NCBI GenBank assembly: GCA_963841635.1
Contig: CAWJDO010000002.1
Span: forward strand, 1,736,001 to 1,800,000
From: DASWZN01 sp963841635
GTDB taxonomy: Bacteria > Acidobacteriota > Terriglobia > Bryobacterales > Bryobacteraceae
Direction: 5' to 3'
Length of the DNA stretch: 64,000 nucleotides
Shown: piece after piece, positions 51,601 to 60,299 of the stretch
Layout: every line of letters starts with the position of its first letter
How positions within the stretch are numbered: the stretch's first letter is position 1
The notes under the pieces: generated by a model
What the model saw: only the letters and a program-made list of their open reading frames with translations
Databases searched by the model: none
Told to the model about the DNA's origin: nothing
Program-made: the position numbers and the translations under genes

Positions 51601-53285
51601 TAGAGAGTTTTGCTTTCGACGGCGGCCAGTTGCGTGTCCGGCACGCCAGCGCACATGTGGACGGAGAGATCCGACACGTTGCGCAGCGCGAACGCGGGAA
51701 CGTCAGCCACATGTGGCACTTTGATTCGGAAGAAGTCGGCGTCGTGAACGTCGTCCAGAACGAAAGCGGGACGCAGGTCTTCCTTCTCGGCGCGGATTTC
51801 GATGTTGTCGAACTGAATGCCCTTCACGTGGCGGACATAGAAGCCGTGGGAAGGCATATGGTGCGGTGGCTCGGGGACCCTCGGCGGCCTGGCGGGTGCC
51901 TGGCCTTCGGGAAGCCACCGTCCGTCCGGGCCGCGGTCGTTGGGCCGTGGGCCGGTGACGAACATGTTGGGCTCGGGATACTTGTCTTCGAATTCCGGCG
52001 GCTGATACGCGGCGTCCTCTTTAGTTCCGCCGCCCTGATGCAGGATCTGGATGTTACCGATTTTCACGTCCTCGACCAGATGGCCAGGAATGCCGCTGAT
52101 GACCGAGCCCAGGCCGGGAGAGGAATTCGAGCACACCAGGTTGCTGATGATCACCCGTTTCAAGGTCCCAACCGGCGTGTTGTCGGGGCCGCGCATGCGG
52201 CTGCCCAGGCGCATGAAGATGGGAGCGCTGGGGATATCGCGCATGGAAATGTTGGTGACGGTGATGTCTTCGAGAAGGGCGCCGTCCACCGACTCCAGCG
52301 CCAGCCCTTGGCAACCTTCGAAGACGCAGTTAGAGATAGTGATGTTACGAAACCCGCCGTTCGATTCCGTGCCGAACTTAATGCGGCCCGTGTGCGGCAC
52401 GTGCGCCCCTGGCTCGAACTTCTTGTAAGTGCCGTCCAGCAAGGTGCCTTCCTGCCAGCATCCGCTGACGTAACAGTTGACGATGGTGACAAACTCGGTC
52501 TGCCTGGCGCTGCCGAGCGAGTAATCGGCCTTGAGGCAAATGCCGTCGTCCCAGGGGGAATTCACGTAACAATTCGAGATGCGGACGTTGCGGCAGGCAT
52601 CCACGTCCATACCGTCGCGGTTGGTGTCGATCATCAGGTTGTCGATGGTCAGATTGTCAACGCCCGTGGCGAGGATGCCGAAGTGACCGCCGTGGAGAAT
52701 CGAAAAGTCGCGGAGCAGCACGTTGTGGCAGTTCTTGAGGCTGATGGACTTGTTGCCTACGCGCGGAGTGCGGGCGCCGGGTCCGCGGGTCAGTCCTCTG
52801 CCCCAGATACGGCCCGTCCCGGTGATGGCGATGTTTTCGATCTCTTCACCCCAGATAAGGCTGTTATGGAAATGGCTGTGGCCGAAGTCCTGGTACATGT
52901 CCCATGCGTTGGGCTCGGCGAGATCGTATCCGTCTCCGGCGCCTTCGCCGGGAGGGTCGGCAGCGATGATGGTCGAGCCGGGTTCCAGGTGCAGCGTGAC
53001 GCGGCTCTTGAGATGGATGGAATAAGAGAGGTAGTCGCCGGCCGGGAAGAGTACGGTCCCGCCGCCGGCCGCGTGCGCCGCGTCGATAGCCTTGTTGATG
53101 GCAGCGGTGTCGAGAGTCTTTCCGCCGCCGGTAGCTCCGAAGGTCCTCACGTCGAAGTTACCGGACACGGACGTTCCGGCGGCGGGAGGCGCGCCCTGGT
53201 CCGCCCGAACGGGCAAGGCGGCGCCACCGATGCCCGCACCGGCGAGCCACAGGAAGTCTCTGCGCAGATTGTTTTGAGTCGGCAT
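51600..53285 (-). CDS. Exported GH28-like pectin-degrading enzyme (Tat signal)
   Basis: 561 residues from the ATG at 53285. LRRDFLWLAGAGIGGAALPV is a Tat signal. The right-handed beta-helix shows DVRTFGATGGGKTLDTAAIN and LHLEPGSTIIAADPP, then GH28 active-site motifs: NRDGMD (222-227) for NTDGID, WDDGICLKAD with the Asp pair D246-D247, and GRIKFGTES (300-308) for RIK. The usual GHG histidine motif is not found; the region reads CYVSGCWQEGTLLDGT. It probably cleaves a pectin-type polymer or a related galacturonide. First gene of a GH28-GH74-GH44 set; an open frame upstream to 54224 is antisense to the neighbour. Confidence 0.85.
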   Translation of the reverse strand: MPTQNNLRRDFLWLAGAGIGGAALPVRADQGAPPAAGTSVSGNFDVRTFGATGGGKTLDTAAINKAIDAAHAAGGGTVLFPAGDYLSYSIHLKSRVTLHLEPGSTIIAADPPGEGAGDGYDLAEPNAWDMYQDFGHSHFHNSLIWGEEIENIAITGTGRIWGRGLTRGPGARTPRVGNKSISLKNCHNVLLRDFSILHGGHFGILATGVDNLTIDNLMIDTNRDGMDVDACRNVRISNCYVNSPWDDGICLKADYSLGSARQTEFVTIVNCYVSGCWQEGTLLDGTYKKFEPGAHVPHTGRIKFGTESNGGFRNITISNCVFEGCQGLALESVDGALLEDITVTNISMRDIPSAPIFMRLGSRMRGPDNTPVGTLKRVIISNLVCSNSSPGLGSVISGIPGHLVEDVKIGNIQILHQGGGTKEDAAYQPPEFEDKYPEPNMFVTGPRPNDRGPDGRWLPEGQAPARPPRVPEPPHHMPSHGFYVRHVKGIQFDNIEIRAEKEDLRPAFVLDDVHDADFFRIKVPHVADVPAFALRNVSDLSVHMCAGVPDTQLAAVESKTL

Positions 53286-53333
53286 AGGCGATCCAGAGTC
53301 ATTGTACTCTGGCGTTGTTCGGTCTTGGTATGA

Positions 53334-55556
53334 TTGGACCGTTTGACGAAACCCACCATCAAGGCGCTGGGCCTGGTTCTGCTTGCGGTCGTCGTCTACT
53401 ACTGGAAAGTTCTGCTTACCGGGCAATTCTCGCTGCTCACCGGAAGCGAGGCCGCGAGCCAGGCGTATGCGTGGCTCCACTATTGGGTCGCGAGCATACG
53501 GGAAGGCACGCTGCCGCTCTGGGATCCTTACACGTTCTCGGGGCATCCGTTCTCCGGCGAGATGCAGACGCAGGCCTTCTACCCGCTGCACCTGGTCTTT
53601 CTGCTGGTGCCGATGGGCGGGAACGGAGAAGTGCTGGCGCGAGCTTTCGAATACTGGTTTGTCTTGTCGCATTTCCTGGGCGCGTGCTTCCTGTTTGCGC
53701 TGGCGCGCGAGTTGGGGCTGGGGCGATTTCCGGCGGCAGTGTCGGGACTGTGCTTCTCGCTGGGGAATTTTCTGGCGATCTCGTCGTGGCCGCACTTCTG
53801 GGAGGCGGGGATCTGGCTGCCTCTGGTGCTGCTGTTTCTGCTGCGGGCGGTGCGTGCCGTGGACAAGCGGCGGCTGGCGGGGAACGCGGTGCTGAGCGGC
53901 CTGGCGTTGGGCCTCTCGATCCTGGCCGGAGGGCTGCAGATCGCGATGGCGGCGGCGGCGGTGGTGGTGACGGCGGGAGTTTTCGCGGGCTTCACGCGCT
54001 CCGGAAAAGGGCGGTGGACGGGGGCGGCGCTGGCGGTGGGCGTGGCGGTGGTGGCAGGCTTCGCGGCCGGCGCGGTGCAACTGTTCGCCTCGATGGAGTA
54101 CAGCCGGGTGGCGCTTCGGTGGATCACCGGCGGGCCCGCGCAGCCGGCGTCGCACGCGATTCCGTACGCGTATCTCGGCGATTACCTGTGGCCGCAGGGC
54201 ATCATAGGGATGCTGGTGCCGCACGCGTTCGGCGGGAACCTGGGACCGGGCGAGGTGTGGGCCGTCCCCACTTACATCGGCGTGCTGCCGGTGCTGGCGG
54301 CGGCGATCGGCATCTGGAAATGTTGGGGGCAGCCGTGGGTCCGGTACCTCACTGGGGTCGCGGTGGTGGCGTTCGTCTACTCTCTGGGGCCGTTCTCGCT
54401 ATTGCACGGTGTGCTGTACGCGCTGGTTCCGTGGTTGTCGCTGGCGCGCGAGGCGGACCGGTTCATGTTCCTGGCGAGCTTCGCGCTGGCGATCCTGGCG
54501 GGGTTTGGAATCGAGGCGCTGCTGGCGGAGCCGTCTGGTGCCGCGGCGTGGAGCGGGCTGCGGCGCGTTCTGGGATGGGGCGTGGCGGTGTACGGAGTCG
54601 CGATGGCGGTCGCGGCGACGCTGGGACAGCCGGCGATCCCTCTGGTGTGGTTCTCCATCGTCATGATCCTCGCGTCGGCGGGCCTGTTGCTCTTTGCGAC
54701 GTACGGTCACAGGGGCGCGGCGGTGCAGGTGCTGATGGTGGCGCTGGTGCTGTTCGATCTCAGCGCGTTCTTCCCTTCGGCGGTGAACAAGATCGAGGCG
54801 TCGAGCAAGAACGCGAACGAGTTGGAGAAGTTGCAAAGCCTGCGTGGGGCGGCGGAGTTCCTGAAATCGCAGCCCGGGTTGTTTCGCGTGCAGGTGGTGG
54901 CCGAACCGAGGCTGAACATCGGCGACATGTACCAGGTGCAGTGGATGATGGGCACCGGCGTGACGATGGTGAAGGATTACGTTGACCTTCTGGGACGGCC
55001 AGATCTGCTGAACGCGCGCTACGTGGTGAGGCCGGCTTCGGCGAGCGAGCCGGGTGCGGTGGTGTACCAGGATGCGGCGTGGAAGGTGTACGAGAATCCG
55101 AACGCGTATCCGCGGGCGTGGATCGTGCACGAGACGGTGGTGGATTCGGCGGCGCCGGGAGATGCGCGCCGGGTGGCGTCGGTGAGCGCTCCGCTGGCGG
55201 CAGACCTGGAGCCGGCGAGCCAGGGCGCGGCCGAAGAGGTGACGTTCCGCGCGTACGAGGCGGACCGGATGGTGATGGACGTCCATGCGGGCGGCCGCGG
55301 ACTTCTGGTGCTGAGCGAGGTGTTCTACCCGGGGTGGCACGCTCGGGTGAACGGAAGCGCGGCGCGAATATACAAGGTTGACGGCGCGCTGCGGGGGATT
55401 GTGGTGCCGGGCGGCGACAGCCGCGTGGTGCTGGAGTACGCGCCGGCGTCGGTGTTGGCGGGGGGAATGCTGACTGGGCTGGCGTTTTGCGCAGGCATCG
55501 TGGTGGTGGGGTTGGGGTGGAGACGGAAAAGACTGGCCACGAATGGACGCGAATGA
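53334..55556 (+). CDS. YfhO-family polytopic membrane protein
   Basis: 740 residues from a TTG at 53334 (a second TTG at 53343 is possible). About thirteen helices start with LGLVLLAVVVYYWKVLLTGQ. The loop DPYTFSGHPFSGEMQTQAFYPLH and the C-terminal soluble segment (LVLSEVFYPGWHARVNGSAA) are typical of YfhO-like proteins, which in Bacillus take part in teichoic-acid glycosylation. The C-terminal part has the beta-strand order common in these families. It is divergent from the GH28 gene with a 48-bp gap. Confidence 0.83.
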   Translation: MDRLTKPTIKALGLVLLAVVVYYWKVLLTGQFSLLTGSEAASQAYAWLHYWVASIREGTLPLWDPYTFSGHPFSGEMQTQAFYPLHLVFLLVPMGGNGEVLARAFEYWFVLSHFLGACFLFALARELGLGRFPAAVSGLCFSLGNFLAISSWPHFWEAGIWLPLVLLFLLRAVRAVDKRRLAGNAVLSGLALGLSILAGGLQIAMAAAAVVVTAGVFAGFTRSGKGRWTGAALAVGVAVVAGFAAGAVQLFASMEYSRVALRWITGGPAQPASHAIPYAYLGDYLWPQGIIGMLVPHAFGGNLGPGEVWAVPTYIGVLPVLAAAIGIWKCWGQPWVRYLTGVAVVAFVYSLGPFSLLHGVLYALVPWLSLAREADRFMFLASFALAILAGFGIEALLAEPSGAAAWSGLRRVLGWGVAVYGVAMAVAATLGQPAIPLVWFSIVMILASAGLLLFATYGHRGAAVQVLMVALVLFDLSAFFPSAVNKIEASSKNANELEKLQSLRGAAEFLKSQPGLFRVQVVAEPRLNIGDMYQVQWMMGTGVTMVKDYVDLLGRPDLLNARYVVRPASASEPGAVVYQDAAWKVYENPNAYPRAWIVHETVVDSAAPGDARRVASVSAPLAADLEPASQGAAEEVTFRAYEADRMVMDVHAGGRGLLVLSEVFYPGWHARVNGSAARIYKVDGALRGIVVPGGDSRVVLEYAPASVLAGGMLTGLAFCAGIVVVGLGWRRKRLATNGRE

Positions 55557-55586
55557 ACACGAATGAAGCAAACCGCGGTGACGCAG

Positions 55587-56879
55587 CTATTGTAGAGGGG
55601 CCAACCCAAGTAGCAACGGCAGGCCGACCAGGCCTCGGCGGATATCCAGGCTCACCACTGCGATGGCCCCGGGCTTTCCTATCTCATACAGTCCAATTTC
55701 ACCGTTGGTGCGCTCGGCTACGTAGAAGCTGCCGAGGATGTCGAGTGCGTTCGCCTGGCTAACGATGACACGGCCGGTGCCGATTTCGGCCACGCAACTG
55801 CGCTTCGAGTAGGCATCCCACCTGTGGTTTTTGCGAGGACCGCAGGGATGGACCAAAACGAAGCGGGAGTCCGTTGCCGGATAGAACCAACCCGGCGGAA
55901 CTTTCGACTTGGACAGAATCTCGCCAGACGGGAAAGCCACAATGCCGACTGGCTCGGCGGGTTTCGACAACCAATCGAAGTCCACCAGCAGACGCTCCGG
56001 CCCGACAAATGTGAAATTGTGCCTCTGGTCGATTCTCTTTGCGGCGCCCTTCAGCTTGACGAGTCGTCTCATCCGCAGGTCAAAAACCACGGGGTGACCG
56101 TCGGCATCCCAGGGTGTCGCGATCACATAGCGGCCGTCTGGCGAGAAGACGGTGAAGGCTGAGCCGGGCTCGCCCCACTCAAAGCGGCTGTGCGGCATAC
56201 CGGCTGCGTCGGTGGTCCAAGCCACAAACGGTTTGCCAAAGCCTCGCTTCTCGAGGAGTTGCTCGCCTGATGGGAGATCGAGGAGCCGGAGCGTTCCATC
56301 GCCATCAACGCACGCGAGCGTGCGGCCGTCCGGCCCCAGACCTGCCGTGTAGCACGCCCGCCGCAGGCTGATGGACGAGACTCTGGCGCGCTCGGAGATG
56401 CTCCAGCGCTCGAAGCGTGGCTGGGCCCTCATGTGCAGAACGCGCGGCGCCGTGTGGGCGGGCAGCGCGAAGAAGCTCTTGGCGCGCAGCGATGCAACCT
56501 CGGTGGGCGATTCCACGTTCGTGCCTGAGGCGGCGAAGACAACCTGCCCGGAGTCCGGTGTGAACTCAGCAAAGCTCGCGTCGTCGGCGGGGATCCGGAA
56601 CCATACCCGAAACGGCTGCACGGTGATTACCGTGACCCCGGAGTCGTTCACGGCCAGAGCATAGCGTCCATCGGGGCTGAACCGGAGTTGGCGGAGATGA
56701 CTTTCAGCCACGGGCTGCGGAGATGGTTCGGACTTGGGCTTGTCCGGAATTGGTTTGTGCGATCGAGCGAGTGCATCGGGAGGTGCGCAGAGGAAAATCG
56801 ACGCAAGAGCAAGCGCTGCTGCGCGCGTATCAAGCACAGTTCCCTTTTTGAGCTCGCGGCCGGGATCAGCATACCACAT
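55587..56879 (-). CDS. Exported beta-propeller-like protein
   Basis: About 430 residues. The preferred start is the ATG at 56879 (MWYADPGRELKKG), followed by a signal-like helix AAALALASIFLC. The frame remains open to 57035, but that part crosses a hairpin repeat. Blades with WD40/TolB-like strand patterns are visible: LRQLRFSPDGRYALAVNDSG, FTPDSGQVVFAASGT, ACVDGDGTLRLLDLPSGE, FTVFSPDGRYVIATPWDADG. No enzyme motif is seen. It probably binds another protein at the cell envelope. It lies between a YfhO gene and glgB with no clear functional link. Confidence 0.72.
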   Translation of the reverse strand: MWYADPGRELKKGTVLDTRAAALALASIFLCAPPDALARSHKPIPDKPKSEPSPQPVAESHLRQLRFSPDGRYALAVNDSGVTVITVQPFRVWFRIPADDASFAEFTPDSGQVVFAASGTNVESPTEVASLRAKSFFALPAHTAPRVLHMRAQPRFERWSISERARVSSISLRRACYTAGLGPDGRTLACVDGDGTLRLLDLPSGEQLLEKRGFGKPFVAWTTDAAGMPHSRFEWGEPGSAFTVFSPDGRYVIATPWDADGHPVVFDLRMRRLVKLKGAAKRIDQRHNFTFVGPERLLVDFDWLSKPAEPVGIVAFPSGEILSKSKVPPGWFYPATDSRFVLVHPCGPRKNHRWDAYSKRSCVAEIGTGRVIVSQANALDILGSFYVAERTNGEIGLYEIGKPGAIAVVSLDIRRGLVGLPLLLGLAPLQ

Positions 56880-56982
56880 GAGGTGTGCCTCCTCGCCCCA
56901 GTCCGAATGCGCACGAATAAACTGTCGGCCGCGCGCGGGGGGACATGGCTCGCCGAGGTTGTTTGTTTGGCCGGTGGACAAG

Positions 56983-57020
56983 CGTCGCCAAGAGTGGCGA
57001 CGCGGCAGGCTGAAGCCTGC
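56983..57020. repeat. Two adjacent short hairpins (repeat element, family C)
   Basis: CGTCGCCA and TGGCGACG pair around AGAG (56983-57002), and GCAGGCT and AGCCTGC pair around GA (57005-57020). Together they form two close hairpins in the gap between glgB and the propeller gene. GGCTGAAGCC-type elements are frequent in Acidobacteria (knowledge). Confidence 0.55.
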
Positions 57021-57053
57021 GCCACGGGTATACACGATCAGTCAGTTAGTCAG

Positions 57054-59231
57054 TCAGGGCTTGTTGAGCTTGAAGACGACCACGGCCAGGGGCGGTAGGG
57101 TCACAAGGATGCTTTGATCGCGGTTGTGCGAGTTGATGGGCTCGGTGGCGACGCCGGCTCCGTTGCCCATGTTGCTGCCACCGAACATTTCGGCGTCGGT
57201 GTTGAATACTTCGCGGTAGAACCCGGCGACCGGGACTCCGAAACGGTAGCCGGGGTGCGGCACCGGGGTGAAGTTACAGCAGAAAAGCAGAAAATCATCG
57301 GGGTTGTCGGCGCGCCGCAGGAAGGCGATGATCGAGTGATCGACATCGTGGAAATCCACCCACTCGAAGCCGCTCCAGTGGAAATCCACTTCGTGCATGG
57401 CGGGCTCGGCGCGGTAGAGGCGGTTCAACTCGCGCGCCAGCGTTTGCAGCTTGCGGTGATAGTCGTATTGGAGTAAGTCCCAGTGGATGCCGGCGGCGTA
57501 GTTCCACTCCTCGTATTGGCCGATCTCGGAGCCCATGAAGAGCAGCTTCTTGCCGGGGTGGCCGAACATGTAGGCCAAAAAGGCGCGCACGTTGGCGAAG
57601 CGCTGCCACTCGTCGCCGGGCATCTTACTAATTAGGGAACGCTTTCCGTGGACGACTTCGTCGTGCGAGATAGGCAGCACGAAGTTTTCGTGAAACGCGT
57701 ATAACATGCTGAAGGTGATGTCGTGATGGTGGAACTTGCGGTGGACGGGCTCCTTGGTGAAATAGTCGAGCATGTCGTGCATCCAGCCCATGTTCCACTT
57801 CATGGTGAAGCCGAGGCCGCCGAGAAAGACGGGCTTGGAAACTCCGGGCCAGGCGGTTGACTCTTCGGCCGCGGTGAAGGCGCCGGGCACCTGGTGCGCG
57901 AGCTCGTTGAAGCGGCGGAGCAGGTCGATGGCCTCCAGATTCTCGCGGCCGCCGTACTGGTTGGGGATCCATTCGCCGGGCTTGCGCGAGTAATCCAGAT
58001 ACAGCATGGAGGCGACGGCGTCCACGCGCAGGCCGTCGATGTGATACTCCTTCAGCCAGAACAGGGCGTTCGAAATCAGGAAGGCCCGCACTTCGTTGCG
58101 GCCGTAGTTGAAGACCAGCGTGCCCCACTCGCGCTGCTCGCCCTTGCGCGGATCGGCGTGCTCGTAGAGGGCGCTGCCGTCGAAATAGGCCAGGCCGTGC
58201 GCGTCTTTGGGGAAGTGAGCGGGGACCCAATCGACGATCACGCCGATGCCGGCCTGGTGGCAGCAATCGACGAAGTACTTGAAGTCGTCCGGATTGCCGA
58301 AGCGGGTGGTGGGAGCGAAATACCCGACGACCTGGTAGCCCCAGGAGCCCGAGAACGGATACTCCATGATGGGCAGCAGCTCAATGTGGGTGTAGTGCAT
58401 CTGGCTCGCGTACTCGACCAGGCTTTTGGCCAGGTCGCGGTAAGTGAGCAAGTCGTTATTAGGACCGCGCAGCCAGGACTCGAGGTGTACTTCGTAGATC
58501 GAGACCGGCTGCTTGAGTAAGTCGCCGGCGGCGCGCGTTTCGAGCCAGGCGGCGTCGTTCCAGGTGTATTTGCCCAGATCCCAGACCACGGAAGCCGACT
58601 TGGGGGGCGTTTCCGAGCAGAAGCCGTAGGGGTCGGCCTTCTGCTGCTGGTAGCCCTGGATGCGGGAACGGACGAAGTACTTGTAAGTGGCGCCCTCGGC
58701 GAGGCCGGGGATGAAAAGCTCCCAGACGCCGGCGGTACGGAGGCGCATGGGGTGGCGGCGGGTGTCCCACTGGTTGAAGTCGCCGGTAACGGTGACCACC
58801 TCGGCGTTGGGCGCCCAGACGGCGAAGCGCACGCCGGCGACGCCTTCGACCACCGCCAGGTGTGCGCCCAGGGTGTGCTGAGCCTCGAAGTTGGTTCCCT
58901 CGCCGAACAGGTGCAGCTCGAAATCGGTGAGGAGCAGCGGGAAGCGGTAGGGGTCCTCGATCTCGGAGGTTTCGCCTTCGTGCGTTTTGAGCCGCAGCAG
59001 GTAGGGCTGGGGCGTGCCGCCGAGCAGAGCGAAGAACACGCCGGCCGGGTTGACCTTCTTCATCGGGTAGGACACGCCGCCCAGAACGACTTCGGCCTCG
59101 GTGGCCTGGGGCAGAAACGCGCGGACCTCCCAGGACGGTGTCTTCCGGCGCGGTATGGCGTGCGGGCCAAGGACACTGAAAGCGTCGCTATGGGAGCCGT
59201 TCACAATCGCTTCGATCTCTGCGCGAGTCAT
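57054..59231 (-). CDS. glgB: 1,4-alpha-glucan branching enzyme GlgB
   Basis: 725 residues. Transfers a piece of alpha-1,4-glucan chain to an alpha-1,6 branch in glycogen synthesis. N-terminal branching-enzyme domains (to about 230) precede the GH13 barrel, with the nucleophile aspartate in DGLRVDAVASMLYLDY, the acid/base glutamate in TAAEESTAWPGV, and ISHDEVVHGK as the stabilising His-Asp-Glu segment. PVSIYEVHLESW and LLPIMEYPFSGSWGY are clear family signatures. No other glycogen gene is near, so it is probably not in a glg operon here. Confidence 0.96.
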   Translation of the reverse strand: MTRAEIEAIVNGSHSDAFSVLGPHAIPRRKTPSWEVRAFLPQATEAEVVLGGVSYPMKKVNPAGVFFALLGGTPQPYLLRLKTHEGETSEIEDPYRFPLLLTDFELHLFGEGTNFEAQHTLGAHLAVVEGVAGVRFAVWAPNAEVVTVTGDFNQWDTRRHPMRLRTAGVWELFIPGLAEGATYKYFVRSRIQGYQQQKADPYGFCSETPPKSASVVWDLGKYTWNDAAWLETRAAGDLLKQPVSIYEVHLESWLRGPNNDLLTYRDLAKSLVEYASQMHYTHIELLPIMEYPFSGSWGYQVVGYFAPTTRFGNPDDFKYFVDCCHQAGIGVIVDWVPAHFPKDAHGLAYFDGSALYEHADPRKGEQREWGTLVFNYGRNEVRAFLISNALFWLKEYHIDGLRVDAVASMLYLDYSRKPGEWIPNQYGGRENLEAIDLLRRFNELAHQVPGAFTAAEESTAWPGVSKPVFLGGLGFTMKWNMGWMHDMLDYFTKEPVHRKFHHHDITFSMLYAFHENFVLPISHDEVVHGKRSLISKMPGDEWQRFANVRAFLAYMFGHPGKKLLFMGSEIGQYEEWNYAAGIHWDLLQYDYHRKLQTLARELNRLYRAEPAMHEVDFHWSGFEWVDFHDVDHSIIAFLRRADNPDDFLLFCCNFTPVPHPGYRFGVPVAGFYREVFNTDAEMFGGSNMGNGAGVATEPINSHNRDQSILVTLPPLAVVVFKLNKP

Positions 59232-59294
59232 TGCCCTCCGTCGGGCACGCCGGTAGCGTTACGGTGCGGCCCGCATCGCTATCATTATTGCAGG

Positions 59295-60227
59295 ATGTCA
59301 AATTCTTATCGCGACCTGCCGAAGACGGAGCTGCACCTGCACCTGGAGGGATCGGTCGAGCCGGAGACGCTTTGCGAGCTCGACCCTGCGCTCACGCTCG
59401 AGGAGGTCCGCGCGCGGTACGAATACGCGGACTTCCTGGGGTTCATCCAAAGCTACAAGTGGCTGATCGAACATCTCAACCGGCCCGGGGACTACGCGCT
59501 TATTGCGCGGCGGACGCTGGCGCGGCTGGCGAGCGAGAAGGTGCGCTATGCGGAGATCACCATTTCGGCGGGGCTGGTGCTGTGGCGCAAGCAGGAGTTC
59601 GCGCCGATCTACGATGCGTTGCAGGCGGAAGCGGCGGCGTCGCCCGTTGAGGTGCGGTGGATTCTGGACGCCACGCGGCAGTGGGGCGTCGAGCACGCGT
59701 GGGCTGTGGCGCGCCTTGCGGCCGAGCGGTTGGAGCGCGGGGTGATCGCTTTCGGGATCGGCGGGGACGAGGTGGCAGGGCCGGTGGAGTGGTTCGGCGA
59801 CGTGTTCCGGTTCGCGCTGGACGCCGGGCTGCACCTGACGGTCCACGCAGGCGAGAGCGCCGGGCCGGAGTCGGTGTGGGGCGCGGTGCGGCTGGGGGCG
59901 CAGCGGATCGGTCACGGCATACGCGCGGCCGACGACCCGAGGTTGCTCGAGCACCTGCGCGAGCGCGACATCCCGCTCGAGGTCTGCATTTCGAGCAACG
60001 TGGCGACGCGCGTGGTGCGGTGCTTGATCGAGCATCCGGTGCGGCGGATTTATGATGCAGGCGTGCCGATGGTGCTAGCGAGCGACGACCCGGCGATGTT
60101 CCACACCACGCTCACGCGGGAATACGAGCTGGCGGCGCGGGAATTCGGGTTCACGGACGCGGAATTGGCGGGGATTGTGGAGAATGGGTTTCGATATGCG
60201 TTCAGGAACTACCCGCATATGCGGTAG
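59295..60227 (+). CDS. Adenosine deaminase-family amidohydrolase
   Basis: 310 residues from the ATG at 59295 (the longer frame runs antisense into glgB). Zinc ligands H14 and H16 lie in KTELHLHLEGS, and HAGESAGPES, RIGHGIRAADDP and ASDDPAMFHT are the other metal and active-site motifs. The usual CPTSN before the last strand reads CISSNVATRVV, which is unusual for true adenosine deaminase. It could deaminate adenosine or aminodeoxyfutalosine for menaquinone synthesis; the latter fits many soil bacteria but cannot be shown here. It is divergent from glgB. Confidence 0.88.
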   Translation: MSNSYRDLPKTELHLHLEGSVEPETLCELDPALTLEEVRARYEYADFLGFIQSYKWLIEHLNRPGDYALIARRTLARLASEKVRYAEITISAGLVLWRKQEFAPIYDALQAEAAASPVEVRWILDATRQWGVEHAWAVARLAAERLERGVIAFGIGGDEVAGPVEWFGDVFRFALDAGLHLTVHAGESAGPESVWGAVRLGAQRIGHGIRAADDPRLLEHLRERDIPLEVCISSNVATRVVRCLIEHPVRRIYDAGVPMVLASDDPAMFHTTLTREYELAAREFGFTDAELAGIVENGFRYAFRNYPHMR

Positions 60228-60299
60228 TAACGCACCCGTTTATCTCAAACTATACTCGCTTCACCGACTAAAGATGCGACCAAGGGGTTCTCGGCCGGA

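Noticed and set aside
53288..54224. Minus-strand extension upstream of the GH28 gene
   Set aside because: It is antisense to the YfhO-like gene and basic, and the Tat signal begins at 53285.
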